A stretch of DNA of 23,391 nucleotides from Anaerolineales bacterium UBA2232 (GTDB lineage: Bacteria; Chloroflexota; Anaerolineae; UBA2200), in contig DDYO01000243.1 of NCBI GenBank assembly GCA_002348045.1, forward strand, positions 13,299 through 36,689, given 5' to 3'. The notes under the pieces are model-generated. The model searched no databases. It was not told where the DNA came from and saw nothing but the letters and a program-made list of their open reading frames with translations. The position numbers and the translations under genes are program-made. Every line of letters begins with the position of its first letter. Position 1 is the stretch's first letter. Below, one piece after another: positions 7,353-15,499 of the stretch.

Positions 7353-9467
7353 ATGATGTACACGTCAGGCCATGCAGACCAATGGACGAGAGCAGAACTG
7401 GCTTGTTTCCATGAGCTTGCCGACCGCCTTGATAGCAGCGCGGCAGTGGATCGCTGCGCTGCCTTCACCCTGGAGGCCCTGCGGACTCTGGCTGGCGCGT
7501 GCGCTGGCGCCGTGTATCTGCGGGATGGAACAGCGTGGCGCTTGGTCGCCAGCGAAGGCGAATGGGCAGCGATTCTACCTCAGTCGCACATCCCTGGACA
7601 GGCCTGGCCCACCTGGTGGGGCCAGCTCGTGGAGCAACAACGGACGGTGCGATCGCAACAACCTCTCGACCCACAGAACCCCTTCATCCCGGTGCCCCAT
7701 GGGCAATGCGCGCTGAGCAGCTGGATTGCTGTCCCTTGTGTCGCCGGAGGGCAAGCCCGGGCTCTGCTCTTTATTGCCAGCCGCCGTCGCAAGGGATTCC
7801 AGGAACATACCATCCTCTTCGTTGAGCAAGCTGCTTCCTACCTGGCCAGGTCCATGGAGCGCAATGACTATGTGGCAGCACTGGAGAGCGCCAAGGCACA
7901 TTCCCAGCAACTGGGCAGAGAGCTGTCAGCTCTGAACGCCATTTCTGCTACGGTCAGCGAAGCGCAGGACATCACGTCTCTTCTCCAAACGTGTCTGGCT
8001 CAGGTCCTCCAAGTGATGCGCTTGCGGGCAGGATGGGTCTTCCTGAGCCTCGATAGCGGAAGACGACTTGGGCTGGTGGCCGAGCAAGGTCTCTCGCGGC
8101 AGTTTGCTGATGAGGAAGCGAGGCTTCCCCTTGGCGACTGTGCCTGCAGCCTGGTCGTGCGCACCGGAGAACCAGTGATTGTGGAGGATCTCCTCGCCTG
8201 TCCGCGGCTTCGACCCGCCACGTTGCAGGACGAAGGTTTACAAGCCCACGCTAGTGTGCCCCTCAAGTCTAAGAACATGGTTCTGGGCGTGATGAACGTG
8301 GCGGCCGACGACCCACAGGAGCTACGCGGCGCTAACCTCGAGCTGCTGACCGCTATTGGTCGCTACCTTGGGGTCGCGATTGATGGTGCCTTGTCGTTCG
8401 CCACGACGCTCAAGGAGCGCGCAACGCTCCGCAGCGTCATGGAGAGCATGGTGGATGGCCTGATCTTGGTGGATACCGAGGGCAAGATCACGTACTGGAA
8501 CCCCCGCGCCAGCGAATTCCTGGGAATCGCCGGCAGTTCGGCAACCGGCAAGCCGGCCATGGGCATCGCCCGACGCATCGCCATGGGAAGTACGCAGCCA
8601 GAACGCGTCAGTGAGCAGCTGGCAGAAGCGTTCCTCCATTTCGAGGAGTTCCCGGTCATCGAGTACGAATTGCTTCGTCCAACCAATCGTACCGTACAGT
8701 CCCTCCTGTTTCCCATCGTGGGTGATCGTTCGGAAGCCCTCGGTTTCGGCATCACGCTCCGCGATGTCACCCGAGAAAAAGAATCCGACCGGATGAAGCT
8801 GCAGCTTTTGTCCACCGTGTCCCATGAGCTGCGCACCCCGTTGGCCTCTATCAAAGGTTTTGCCAGCACTTTGCTTCGCCAGGATGTTCGATGGGACGAA
8901 AAGACCCAGCAGGACTTTGTGCAGATCATTGACGAAGAGAGTGACCGGCTGTCGGAATTGGTTGATAATCTGCTGGATATGTCGCGCATCGAGGCCGGCA
9001 CACTGCGAATAGAGAAGGAGCAAGTCCAGCTGTGCACCTTGCTCACCGACGTTATCGAAACGACCAGACTCCACAGCGACCGGCACACTTTTGTCCTGGA
9101 GGCACCCCCTATCCCTCCCGTGATCGCCGACCCGCGGAGAGTGCGTCAAGTGGTCCACAACCTCCTCCAGAACGCCATCAAGTACTCCCCCAAGGGGGGG
9201 AAAATCACCGTGCTGGTTGAGATGGAGACCAATCGCGTTATCGTGCATGTCACCGATCAGGGTATCGGGATTCCCAAGGCGCAACAGAGGCGCATCTTTG
9301 ACCGTTTTTTCCAAGTTGACAGCGCATCCACCCGCGTTAGTGGCGGGAGCGGGCTCGGTCTTGCAATCAGCAAGAGCATCATCGAAGCTCATGGTGGTCA
9401 GATGTGGTTTGGCAGCGAGCCCGGACAGGGTAGCACATTTAGTTTTGCACTGCCCATTAGCTCTTAG
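7353..9467 (+). CDS. Sensor histidine kinase (GAF-GAF-PAS-HisKA-HATPase)
   Basis: This 704-residue protein is a two-component sensor kinase that autophosphorylates on His and passes phosphate to the adjacent regulator. In order it has a GAF-like domain at about 25-150, a short helical linker, a second GAF domain at about 180-340, and a PAS domain at about 355-470 with MVDGLILVDTEGKITYWNPR. HisKA follows with the phospho-acceptor H491 in TVSHELRTPLASIKGF. The ATPase domain has N607 in the N box (HNLLQNAIKYSPKGG), the G1 box DQGIGIP and the G2 box GSGLGLAISKS. No membrane segment is visible, so it is probably a cytoplasmic sensor of a small molecule or redox signal. The start at 7353 is chosen from the promoter position; the frame is open from a GTG at 7248. 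The regulator gene follows after 22 bp. Confidence 0.92.
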   Translation: MMYTSGHADQWTRAELACFHELADRLDSSAAVDRCAAFTLEALRTLAGACAGAVYLRDGTAWRLVASEGEWAAILPQSHIPGQAWPTWWGQLVEQQRTVRSQQPLDPQNPFIPVPHGQCALSSWIAVPCVAGGQARALLFIASRRRKGFQEHTILFVEQAASYLARSMERNDYVAALESAKAHSQQLGRELSALNAISATVSEAQDITSLLQTCLAQVLQVMRLRAGWVFLSLDSGRRLGLVAEQGLSRQFADEEARLPLGDCACSLVVRTGEPVIVEDLLACPRLRPATLQDEGLQAHASVPLKSKNMVLGVMNVAADDPQELRGANLELLTAIGRYLGVAIDGALSFATTLKERATLRSVMESMVDGLILVDTEGKITYWNPRASEFLGIAGSSATGKPAMGIARRIAMGSTQPERVSEQLAEAFLHFEEFPVIEYELLRPTNRTVQSLLFPIVGDRSEALGFGITLRDVTREKESDRMKLQLLSTVSHELRTPLASIKGFASTLLRQDVRWDEKTQQDFVQIIDEESDRLSELVDNLLDMSRIEAGTLRIEKEQVQLCTLLTDVIETTRLHSDRHTFVLEAPPIPPVIADPRRVRQVVHNLLQNAIKYSPKGGKITVLVEMETNRVIVHVTDQGIGIPKAQQRRIFDRFFQVDSASTRVSGGSGLGLAISKSIIEAHGGQMWFGSEPGQGSTFSFALPISS

Positions 9468-9489
9468 GGGCATAAGCCGGAAGGAGACC

Positions 9490-10188
9490 ATGTCCGTCAA
9501 CAGAATCCTGGTTGTGGACGATGAACCCAACGTCATCAAGCTGCTGGAAGCGAACCTGCGCGTTGCCGGGTACCAGGTCCTGGCTGCGACCGAGGGCCGC
9601 AGTGCATTATCCTTAATGAACCAGGAATCCCCGGACCTCGTTGTATTGGACATTATGCTGCCGGGCATGGATGGCTTTGAGATTTGCAGGCGCGTCCGAG
9701 AGTTCTCAGCTGTTCCCATCCTCATGCTCACGGCTCGCGGCAGTGAGATGGATGTGGTCCACGGCTTTGACGTGGGAGCCGATGACTACCTCGTCAAGCC
9801 TTTTGCTGTGAATGAGTTGCTCGTAAGGGTGCGGGCCTTGCTCAAGCGCAGCAAGTTTCCCCAGGATGTAGTTCAACGGCCAGTCCTGACCAGCGGTGAC
9901 GTGACCATTGACTTTGGCAAGCGTTCCGTGATGCTCCGCAAACGCGAACTCAAGCTTAGTCCCATCGAATACACCTTGCTGACCAAGCTGGTCCTCAATG
10001 CTGACCGCGTGGTCCTGCACCAAGACCTCTTGCGCGATGTGTGGGGCACAGAGTTCCGGTCAGAGACAGAGTACCTGCGTACTTATATTTACTACCTGCG
10101 CCAGAAGATCGAGACCGATCCATCTCGCCCGACTCGCATTATCACCTACCCAGGAGCTGGGTACATGTTTCGCAAGGACGGCCCCTAA
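9490..10188 (+). CDS. OmpR/PhoB-family response regulator
   Basis: This 232-residue response regulator has a receiver domain (residues 1-120) with the acidic pair D10/D11, phospho-acceptor D54 in VVLDIMLPGMDGFE, T81 and K103 in DDYLVKPF. A C-terminal winged-helix DNA-binding domain (about 135-230) contains LKLSPIEYTLLTKLV, the recognition-helix region SETEYLRTYIYYLRQKIE and PGAGYMF. The second part is closest to the KdpE/PhoB style. The ATG at 9490 follows AAGGAGA (9481-9487). The frame is open further upstream, but that part overlaps the kinase gene out of frame and is not coding. It forms a two-gene operon with the kinase. Its targets are unknown; the redox island starting at 10384 is an obvious candidate by position only. 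Confidence 0.92.
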   Translation: MSVNRILVVDDEPNVIKLLEANLRVAGYQVLAATEGRSALSLMNQESPDLVVLDIMLPGMDGFEICRRVREFSAVPILMLTARGSEMDVVHGFDVGADDYLVKPFAVNELLVRVRALLKRSKFPQDVVQRPVLTSGDVTIDFGKRSVMLRKRELKLSPIEYTLLTKLVLNADRVVLHQDLLRDVWGTEFRSETEYLRTYIYYLRQKIETDPSRPTRIITYPGAGYMFRKDGP

Positions 10189-10265
10189 CCCCGCCAGCTC
10201 CCCATGTTCTTGACATCTTTTTGATACTCTCCCACTCCCTTTCCATGGCTTTCCCACGCGAAACC

Positions 10266-10274
10266 TGCTACGAT
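10266..10274 (+). promoter_or_regulatory. Possible extended -10 promoter element before the redox island
   Basis: The 195-bp spacer 10189-10383 holds TGCTACGAT at 10266-10274, an extended -10 (TGn plus TACGAT). Its -35 position is weak (TGGCTT, 10246-10251). A separate TTGACA at 10210-10215 has no matching -10. I see no terminator hairpin after the response regulator. The promoter of the island is therefore only tentatively placed. Confidence 0.3.
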
Positions 10275-10383
10275 TGAAGAGCACCTTGCGAATTACCCAG
10301 TGCTTTTGTGGCTGCTTGTGGCGAATGCTGTCCCAAGATGCTTCCGTCAGCTAAAGTGATTGCTGCTCTAAAGGAGGATTCAC

Positions 10384-11163
10384 GTGAGTCTCATGGGGAA
10401 GCGAGTTGCGGTTCTAGCCGAACAAGATTACGAAGACCTGGAGTTGTGGTACCCATTGCTCAGATTGCGTGGGGAAGGCGCCAGTGTAATCGTCGTTGGC
10501 ACGGGCAGTGCGGCGACCTACACGAGCAAGTACGGCTATCCCGTCAATGCGGATGTCGCCGCCGAGCAGGTGGATGCCAAAGACGTTGATGCGGTGGTCG
10601 TCCCTGGAGGCTATGCCCCGGACAAACTCCGTCGCTACCCTGCAGTCCTCAACCTAGTCCGCCAAGTCTTTGAACAGGGCAAGTTGGTAGCCTTCATCTG
10701 CCATGGCGGCTGGGTCCCCATCTCGGCCGGTATCGTAAAGGGGCGACGGCTGACATCGGTCTCGGCCATCAAAGATGACCTGGTCAACGCGGGGGCAACC
10801 TGGGTAGACGAAGAGGTGGTACAAGATGGCAACATGATTACCTCCAGACGCCCACCTGACCTGCCGGCCTTCTCTGACGCTATCGTTGCGTATCTGCAAG
10901 GGTCCGAAGCGAGTATCCTGGACCGGGTCACCTCCAAAACCGGCGCCCTGGAAGCACTGCGCATGGCTATCCACGCTGAGGAAGCAGCCAGTCGATTCTA
11001 TTCCATGGCTATGGAGAAGACCAGGGATCCCGAGGCGAAGCATGTCTTTAACGATCTCGCCAAGGAGGAGGAGCGTCATCGCTCCATCGTTCAGGATGAG
11101 TACAATCGCCTTACAATGAACCCGGAATGGGATCGCTACAGTATCTGGCGAGAAGTGATGTAG
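10384..11163 (+). CDS. PfpI/DJ-1-family protein fused to a ferritin-like half-domain
   Basis: This 259-residue protein joins two parts. Residues 5-175 are a PfpI/DJ-1 domain with YEDLELWYPLLRLRGEG, the nucleophile elbow FICHGGW (C106) and the typical segment SAIKDDLVNAGATWVDEEVV. Relatives act as stress proteins, described as proteases, deglycases or chaperones. Residues about 187-245 are a two-helix ferritin/rubrerythrin-like hairpin with a Glu on helix A (AIHAEEAASRFYS) and ExxH on helix B (KEEERH), followed by an NPEW segment. One hairpin has only half the ligands of a diiron site, so it would need to pair with another copy. The GTG start has AAGGAGG at 10372-10378. It is the first gene of the plus-strand island. 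The fusion is read directly from sequence; its joint function is unknown. Confidence 0.88.
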   Translation: MSLMGKRVAVLAEQDYEDLELWYPLLRLRGEGASVIVVGTGSAATYTSKYGYPVNADVAAEQVDAKDVDAVVVPGGYAPDKLRRYPAVLNLVRQVFEQGKLVAFICHGGWVPISAGIVKGRRLTSVSAIKDDLVNAGATWVDEEVVQDGNMITSRRPPDLPAFSDAIVAYLQGSEASILDRVTSKTGALEALRMAIHAEEAASRFYSMAMEKTRDPEAKHVFNDLAKEEERHRSIVQDEYNRLTMNPEWDRYSIWREVM

Positions 11164-11206
11164 AGGCGAGTAGCCCACAGGCGCTGTACGATACAGGAGC
11201 ATCGTG

Positions 11207-11815
11207 ATGAGGATCCTTGCTGTTGCCGGAAGTCCACGGCGTGGAGGCAATACCGACACTCTGCTGAAGCACGCCATTGCTGGCGCTTCCAGCCGGGGGG
11301 CCCAGGTTGACCACGTTGTCCTCAGCGAACTCCAGATAGCACCATGCATCGAATGCAACCGATGCTACGCCACTGGCCGTTGTGCCGTAATCGATGATTA
11401 CCAAGCCGTCTTTGAAAAGACCTTGGCTGCCGACGGTATCCTGTTGGCCGCGCCCGTGTTCTTTATGAACGTTAGCGGGTTTGCCAAGGCATTCATCGAC
11501 CGGTTCCAGTGCCTGTGGGCTCTAAAGTACGTACTGAAGCTGCAGGTGCCGCCGCCTCCCATGGGAGGCCAGCGGCGGGCCGTTTTCCTGTCCGCCGCCG
11601 GAGCGCCTCAGACCAAGTTCGATGGGACACTGTCCACCGTGCGCGCTTTTTTCAGCACCATTGATGCCAAAATGATAGGCCGGCTTTGTGTCAATGGTAT
11701 CGACGACAAGGGAGACGTTGAGCAGCATCCGGAGCTCTTGGAACAAAGCCGTGCTCTCGGCGTCCTTCTGGCCTCGGTAGAGGCACAGACAGAAGTAGGA
11801 GCGCGAGTTGTCTGA
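11207..11815 (+). CDS. Iron-sulfur flavoprotein-like NAD(P)H-dependent FMN reductase
   Basis: This 202-residue flavodoxin-fold protein begins RILAVAGSPRRGGNTDTLL, the FMN phosphate-binding loop. It has a compact cysteine motif C47-x2-C50-x2-C53-x5-C59 (CIECNRCYATGRC), matching the [4Fe-4S] site of archaeal/anaerobe iron-sulfur flavoproteins. AAPVFFMNVSGFAKAFIDR is the second FMN-contact region. In the family such proteins move single electrons between ferredoxin or NAD(P)H and acceptors, including oxygen and peroxide. I prefer the ATG at 11207, 7 nt after AGGAG; GTG at 11204 is also possible. It lies 43 bp after the PfpI fusion, and its stop overlaps the next gene's start, indicating an operon. 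The partner is not determinable here. Confidence 0.87.
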   Translation: MRILAVAGSPRRGGNTDTLLKHAIAGASSRGAQVDHVVLSELQIAPCIECNRCYATGRCAVIDDYQAVFEKTLAADGILLAAPVFFMNVSGFAKAFIDRFQCLWALKYVLKLQVPPPPMGGQRRAVFLSAAGAPQTKFDGTLSTVRAFFSTIDAKMIGRLCVNGIDDKGDVEQHPELLEQSRALGVLLASVEAQTEVGARVV

Positions 11816-12488
11816 TATCATGATGGATGTTCCCCTCTTCCCCCTATCCGTAGTGTTGTTTCCGGGCATGGTCCTCCCGCTCCACATCTTTGAGGAGCGC
11901 TACAAGACCATGATCAGTCACTGCCTGGAAGGCAAACACCAGTTCGGGGTAGTATTGGCCACTCCCACTTCAAACGGTGAGACCGTCACAGAGGCTCACT
12001 GGGTAGGCACCCTGGCGCATATCACGAGCGTCGAGAGACTGGAAGACGGCCGCATGAATATAGAGACGGTAGGTCTCGAGCGTTTTCGCGTAATCAAGCT
12101 CCTGCACAAGGAGCAATACCCCTCGGGAGATATCAAGATCCACCCCCTGGCAGAGGATGCCTCGCAAGAGATTGCCGAGGCGCTGAAAGACATCGGGGAT
12201 CTCTTTGTCCACTACCTCCGGCAGATGGGCGAGGTGATCGGTACCAACATACAAATCGATAGCGTGCCGCGGGATGCCCAAAGCTTGGCCTACCTCGTAG
12301 CCATGGCGCTGCAGGTGCCCCTCGAAGAGAAGCAAGATCTGCTTGCGGCGAGAGGCCTATCCAGCATGGTGAGTAGGGAGCGGTCATTGCTGCAGAGGGA
12401 AGCTAAATTGCTGGAACGGATGCGAGAGATGCAAGACACAAACACCGGCTATTTCCGGGGATCGACGGACTTTGTCTCGTTGAACTAG
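11808..12488 (+). CDS. LON-substrate-binding-domain protein (stand-alone)
   Basis: This 226-residue protein contains the N-terminal substrate-binding (LAN) domain of Lon protease: VPLFPLSVVLFPGMVLPLHI, FEERYKTMI, GTLAHITSVERLEDGRMNI and VGLERFRVIKL. A helical region follows, with AYLVAMALQVPLEEKQDLLA. The AAA+ and protease parts of Lon are absent; this is the usual short stand-alone form, not a truncation. Such proteins are thought to recognise unfolded or damaged substrates, but their role is poorly defined. The TTG at 11808 has AGGAG 6 nt upstream and overlaps the previous stop; an ATG at 11820 is the alternative. The neighbourhood suggests a role in handling oxidised protein, which is inference. 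Confidence 0.85.
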   Translation: MSDIMMDVPLFPLSVVLFPGMVLPLHIFEERYKTMISHCLEGKHQFGVVLATPTSNGETVTEAHWVGTLAHITSVERLEDGRMNIETVGLERFRVIKLLHKEQYPSGDIKIHPLAEDASQEIAEALKDIGDLFVHYLRQMGEVIGTNIQIDSVPRDAQSLAYLVAMALQVPLEEKQDLLAARGLSSMVSRERSLLQREAKLLERMREMQDTNTGYFRGSTDFVSLN

Positions 12489-12587
12489 TCTGTTCGGGCG
12501 GGTGTGTTGGGGAGAAGGCTCTCGGTTCGACCGCACTCCGCCAGCCAGCACGATTGGGGCAAGTGTTTCTGGGAGGATTACCTAACT

Positions 12588-14594
12588 ATGGACAAGCACA
12601 TTTCTGAATTGCCCGAGGCTTGGCAGCTGGCCATACGTCGCGAAGAAGAGTCGTACAACTACTATCGGCGTATGGAACAGAGTACACCTGACGCCAGCCT
12701 GAAGACTCTGTTCCAGACCCTGGCCGAACAAGAGGCGAAACACCGGCAGCTCCTGGAAGCCGAGTATCGGCGCCTGTTCGAGACAGACATTGAGGAAAGC
12801 CGCGGACGGTCAGGCACTTTCGAGCACGTCGCCAAGGCCAAGGTACCCCCTCTGGTCTCATGGCATGAATGGGACGATGAGGCCTTTCGTCTGGCCAAGG
12901 AACTCGACGTGCCTGTCCTGTTGAGCATCAGCGCGGTGTGGTGCCACTGGTGTCATGTCATGGACCGTACAACGTTCTCGGACCCCGAAGTGGCAGCATT
13001 GCTGGATGCCCACTTTGTCGCCATACGCGTGGATAACGACAAACGCCCAGACGTTAACGCACGGTACAACATGGGCGGCTGGCCGACGGTAGCCTTCCTG
13101 ACGCCTGAAGGCGAGATCCTCACCGGCGGCACCTACATGACGCCTTCTGCCTTTAAAGATGTCTTGCGACGGGTGAGTGAGTACTATCGGGACAACCGGA
13201 CGACCATCCAGCAGCGTCTGACTGACACTCGTGAGCAGCGCAAAGCGATGCTTGCTTGGCAGCCACCGAGCTCCAGAGAGGTGAGCCCAAACACTTCTGA
13301 ACAGATCTACCAATCGGTCAGCCAAGAGTACGATAGTCAGTACGGGGGGTTTGGGCAGGACCAAAAGTTCCCACAGGTGGACGCCATCGAGCTCGCCATG
13401 GCCCGATACCACCGCACAGGCGATCTCGCGGCACTGGAGATTGCAGTAAGCACCCTCAAGGCCATGTGTACAGGCGGCCTCTATGATTCCGAGATGGGCG
13501 GCTTCTTCCGCTACTCCACCACCCGCGATTGGACAGTACCACACTTTGAGAAGATGCTGGAGGACAATGCACGCTTGCTCTCGGCGTGCATGCACGCTTA
13601 CCAGCTCACGCGGCTCACGACCTTTCGTGATGCCGCCAGCGGCGTCGTAGACTATGTCAGTCTTACTCTCTACGATCGCCCCCGTGGATACTTCTACGGA
13701 AGTCAGGACGCCGATGAACGGTACTATAGCCTACCCAAGGCCGAACGTCTCACCATGACCGCCCCATTCGTCGACAAGGTAGCTTACACCTCTTGGAACG
13801 CCATGATGGCCTCGGCCCACCTGGATGCATGGCTGCTGTTGGAGAGACCCGATCTTGCCCAGACCGCCTTAGGTGCGTTGGAGTTTCTGTGGCAGCACTG
13901 TTGGACCCCCGATCAAGGTATGTGTCACTATTGGGACGGCGAAGCGCATGTGCCAGGATTGCTGACTGACCAGGTTTGGATGGTCAATGCCCTTTTGGAC
14001 GCGTATGAGTACAGCGGCGCCTGGGAGCACGTTGAGCGGGCAGAGAAGGTAATGCGCTGGGCGCACGCCGCGCTTTCGACGCCCTTGGGACACTTTCGCG
14101 ATAGACCGTCAACTCCGGATCTCGGATTGCTGAACCAGGCCGATACTCCCATCGCCGAGAACGCCGTAGCGGCAACCGCCCTGATCCGTTTGTCACGGCT
14201 GACCGGACATGAGGAGTATCTCCAGTGGGCGCGCAGTGTTTTGGCAGCTTTTGCCGAGAGCTACAGCCGTTATGGTCTCTTTGCCTCGGCATACGCATTG
14301 GCTGTGGATAGACTACTGCACGACCCATTGCGGGTGGTCGTCGTTGGCAGCGCGGACGACCCAGTGACCCTGCAGTTGCTCAGGGCTGCCCGTGAGCCCT
14401 ACTCGCCGGACCGAATGCTGGTGACCGTTGATCCCACCTGGGAACCGGATAGGCTGCAGGCCCTCGGCTATCCTGCCGAACCTGCGCCACGAGCCTACGC
14501 GTGCTGGGCACAAACCTGTGCCGAGCCCGTGTCCGAGTCTTCGGAGTTGGTTGATGTGCTCCAGAGTCTGCGCCAACAGGAACGCCAGCCATGA
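12588..14594 (+). CDS. Ferritin-like half-domain fused to DUF255/YyaL thioredoxin-fold protein
   Basis: This is a 668-residue fusion. Residues about 5-65 form a ferritin-like two-helix hairpin with Glu residues on helix A (AIRREEESYNYYRRM) and ExxH on helix B (LAEQEAKHRQLLEAEY). Residues about 85-200 are the thioredoxin-fold DUF255 domain with the C119-H-W-C122 centre in VWCHWCHVMDRTTF. The rest is an (alpha/alpha)6-barrel-like region with GGFFRYSTTRDWTVPHFEKM, GSQDADE and SWNAMMASAHLDA, as in YyaL and SPATA20. The usual N-terminal NPVDWYPW-like segment of DUF255 proteins is reduced to LVSWHEWDDEAF. The ATG at 12588 has GGAGG 11 nt upstream; the frame is open from 12504, but without family resemblance. 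The family's reaction is not established; a thiol-disulfide role is inferred from CHWC. Its stop overlaps the next gene (ATGA). Confidence 0.88.
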   Translation: MDKHISELPEAWQLAIRREEESYNYYRRMEQSTPDASLKTLFQTLAEQEAKHRQLLEAEYRRLFETDIEESRGRSGTFEHVAKAKVPPLVSWHEWDDEAFRLAKELDVPVLLSISAVWCHWCHVMDRTTFSDPEVAALLDAHFVAIRVDNDKRPDVNARYNMGGWPTVAFLTPEGEILTGGTYMTPSAFKDVLRRVSEYYRDNRTTIQQRLTDTREQRKAMLAWQPPSSREVSPNTSEQIYQSVSQEYDSQYGGFGQDQKFPQVDAIELAMARYHRTGDLAALEIAVSTLKAMCTGGLYDSEMGGFFRYSTTRDWTVPHFEKMLEDNARLLSACMHAYQLTRLTTFRDAASGVVDYVSLTLYDRPRGYFYGSQDADERYYSLPKAERLTMTAPFVDKVAYTSWNAMMASAHLDAWLLLERPDLAQTALGALEFLWQHCWTPDQGMCHYWDGEAHVPGLLTDQVWMVNALLDAYEYSGAWEHVERAEKVMRWAHAALSTPLGHFRDRPSTPDLGLLNQADTPIAENAVAATALIRLSRLTGHEEYLQWARSVLAAFAESYSRYGLFASAYALAVDRLLHDPLRVVVVGSADDPVTLQLLRAAREPYSPDRMLVTVDPTWEPDRLQALGYPAEPAPRAYACWAQTCAEPVSESSELVDVLQSLRQQERQP

Positions 14595-15109
14595 CGTCCA
14601 GCCGAGAGGCAACCGACATCCTGTACGAGGCCATGCAAATCGAACAAGCGTGCTATTCCTTGTACTGCACAGCGGCAACCCAAACCAGGGACCCGACAGC
14701 GGTGCGGTTGTTCCTGACCCTCGCCCGTGACGAAATGGGACATCTCGCCAAGTTGGAGACCGTGTCGTCTGCTGTGAGCCAGGGCCGGGAGTGTCTGGTA
14801 GCCCCGTTTCCCTCATCGCCGTTTACCCGGTGCATTCTGCCGAGTGCGGCCCAGACCGATGCTACTCCCACGGCAGAAGCAACCGAGATGGCCGCCTTGG
14901 ACCGAGTTATTCAGGCTGAGCGCGACTCTGTTGACTTTTATCGTTGCGCGAAAGGCAAGGCCAGTCATTCCGCCTCACGGCACCTGTACGAGTACCTGTT
15001 GGAACAGGAAGAGGCCCATTTGAACATCTTGATAGCCGAGCGAGAGCATCTCTGCCGCACGGGTTTGTGGTTCAACTACTTGGAGCTCACCCTGGAAGCA
15101 CAAGGCTGA
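14591..15109 (+). CDS. Tandem ferritin-like (rubrerythrin-type) protein
   Basis: This 172-residue protein contains two copies of the E...ExxH hairpin. Copy 1 is at about residues 5-58 (helix A with EAMQIEQACYSLY, helix B with ARDEMGHLAKLE) and copy 2 at about 98-155 (VIQAERDSVDFYR, LEQEEAHLNILIAE), closing with RTGLWF. Together they can form one four-helix ferritin-like bundle with a diiron site. Rubrerythrins of this fold reduce peroxide, but no rubredoxin CxxC pair is present, so electrons must come from another protein. The linker has two cysteines (near RECLVAPF and FTRCILP). It starts inside the stop of the DUF255 fusion, so the two are translationally coupled. Classical iron storage is less likely at this size. 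Confidence 0.85.
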   Translation: MTSSREATDILYEAMQIEQACYSLYCTAATQTRDPTAVRLFLTLARDEMGHLAKLETVSSAVSQGRECLVAPFPSSPFTRCILPSAAQTDATPTAEATEMAALDRVIQAERDSVDFYRCAKGKASHSASRHLYEYLLEQEEAHLNILIAEREHLCRTGLWFNYLELTLEAQG

Positions 15110-15139
15110 AGCAGAATGTGACCCAACATAGGAGGATAG

Positions 15140-15448
15140 ATGGCTGACTACACGTGGGCCGCCGAGGCCAAAGACCTGATCCCTGGGACGATGCTGGCAG
15201 CAAGGGTAGACGGCAAAGCCTTGCTGCTGGTCAACCTGGAGGGCGAACTGTACGCCATGAGTGACTTTTGCACACATCAGAAATGCTACCTGCACAACGG
15301 CAAGTTGGAAGGCAAGGTCCTGACGTGTCCGTGTCATTCCGCCGATTTTGATGTTACCACGGGCGCAGCCCTATCCGCGCCCGCCAAGGACCCATTACCT
15401 ATGTATTCGGTAAAGGTCGAGGGAAACGACATCCTTGTAGAAATCTAA
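15140..15448 (+). CDS. Rieske-type [2Fe-2S] ferredoxin
   Basis: This 102-residue protein is a soluble single-domain Rieske ferredoxin. Its cluster ligands are C44-T-H46 and, 16 residues later, C63-P-C65-H66, the standard C-x-H...C-x2-H pattern with two His and two Cys. There is no signal peptide or membrane segment, so it acts in the cytoplasm, as in NirD or dioxygenase-type ferredoxins. AGGAGGA lies just before the ATG. No ring-hydroxylating oxygenase or nitrite reductase is nearby, so it more likely carries electrons for the neighbouring ferritin-like proteins or flavoenzymes, which is inference. An extra cysteine, C49, lies between the ligand pairs. Confidence 0.92.
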   Translation: MADYTWAAEAKDLIPGTMLAARVDGKALLLVNLEGELYAMSDFCTHQKCYLHNGKLEGKVLTCPCHSADFDVTTGAALSAPAKDPLPMYSVKVEGNDILVEI

Positions 15449-15499
15449 GAGCTCTATTGACGGACGAGCTACCTTATGGAATTCAAAGGAGGATTCCTC

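Noticed and set aside
8322..9731. A 469-residue minus-strand open frame opposite the histidine kinase
   Set aside because: It is antisense to a kinase with full, correctly placed motifs and encodes no recognisable family. High GC content often keeps such shadow frames open.
10210..10215. A perfect TTGACA -35 box before the redox island
   Set aside because: No -10-like hexamer lies 15-19 bp downstream, so by itself it is not a promoter.
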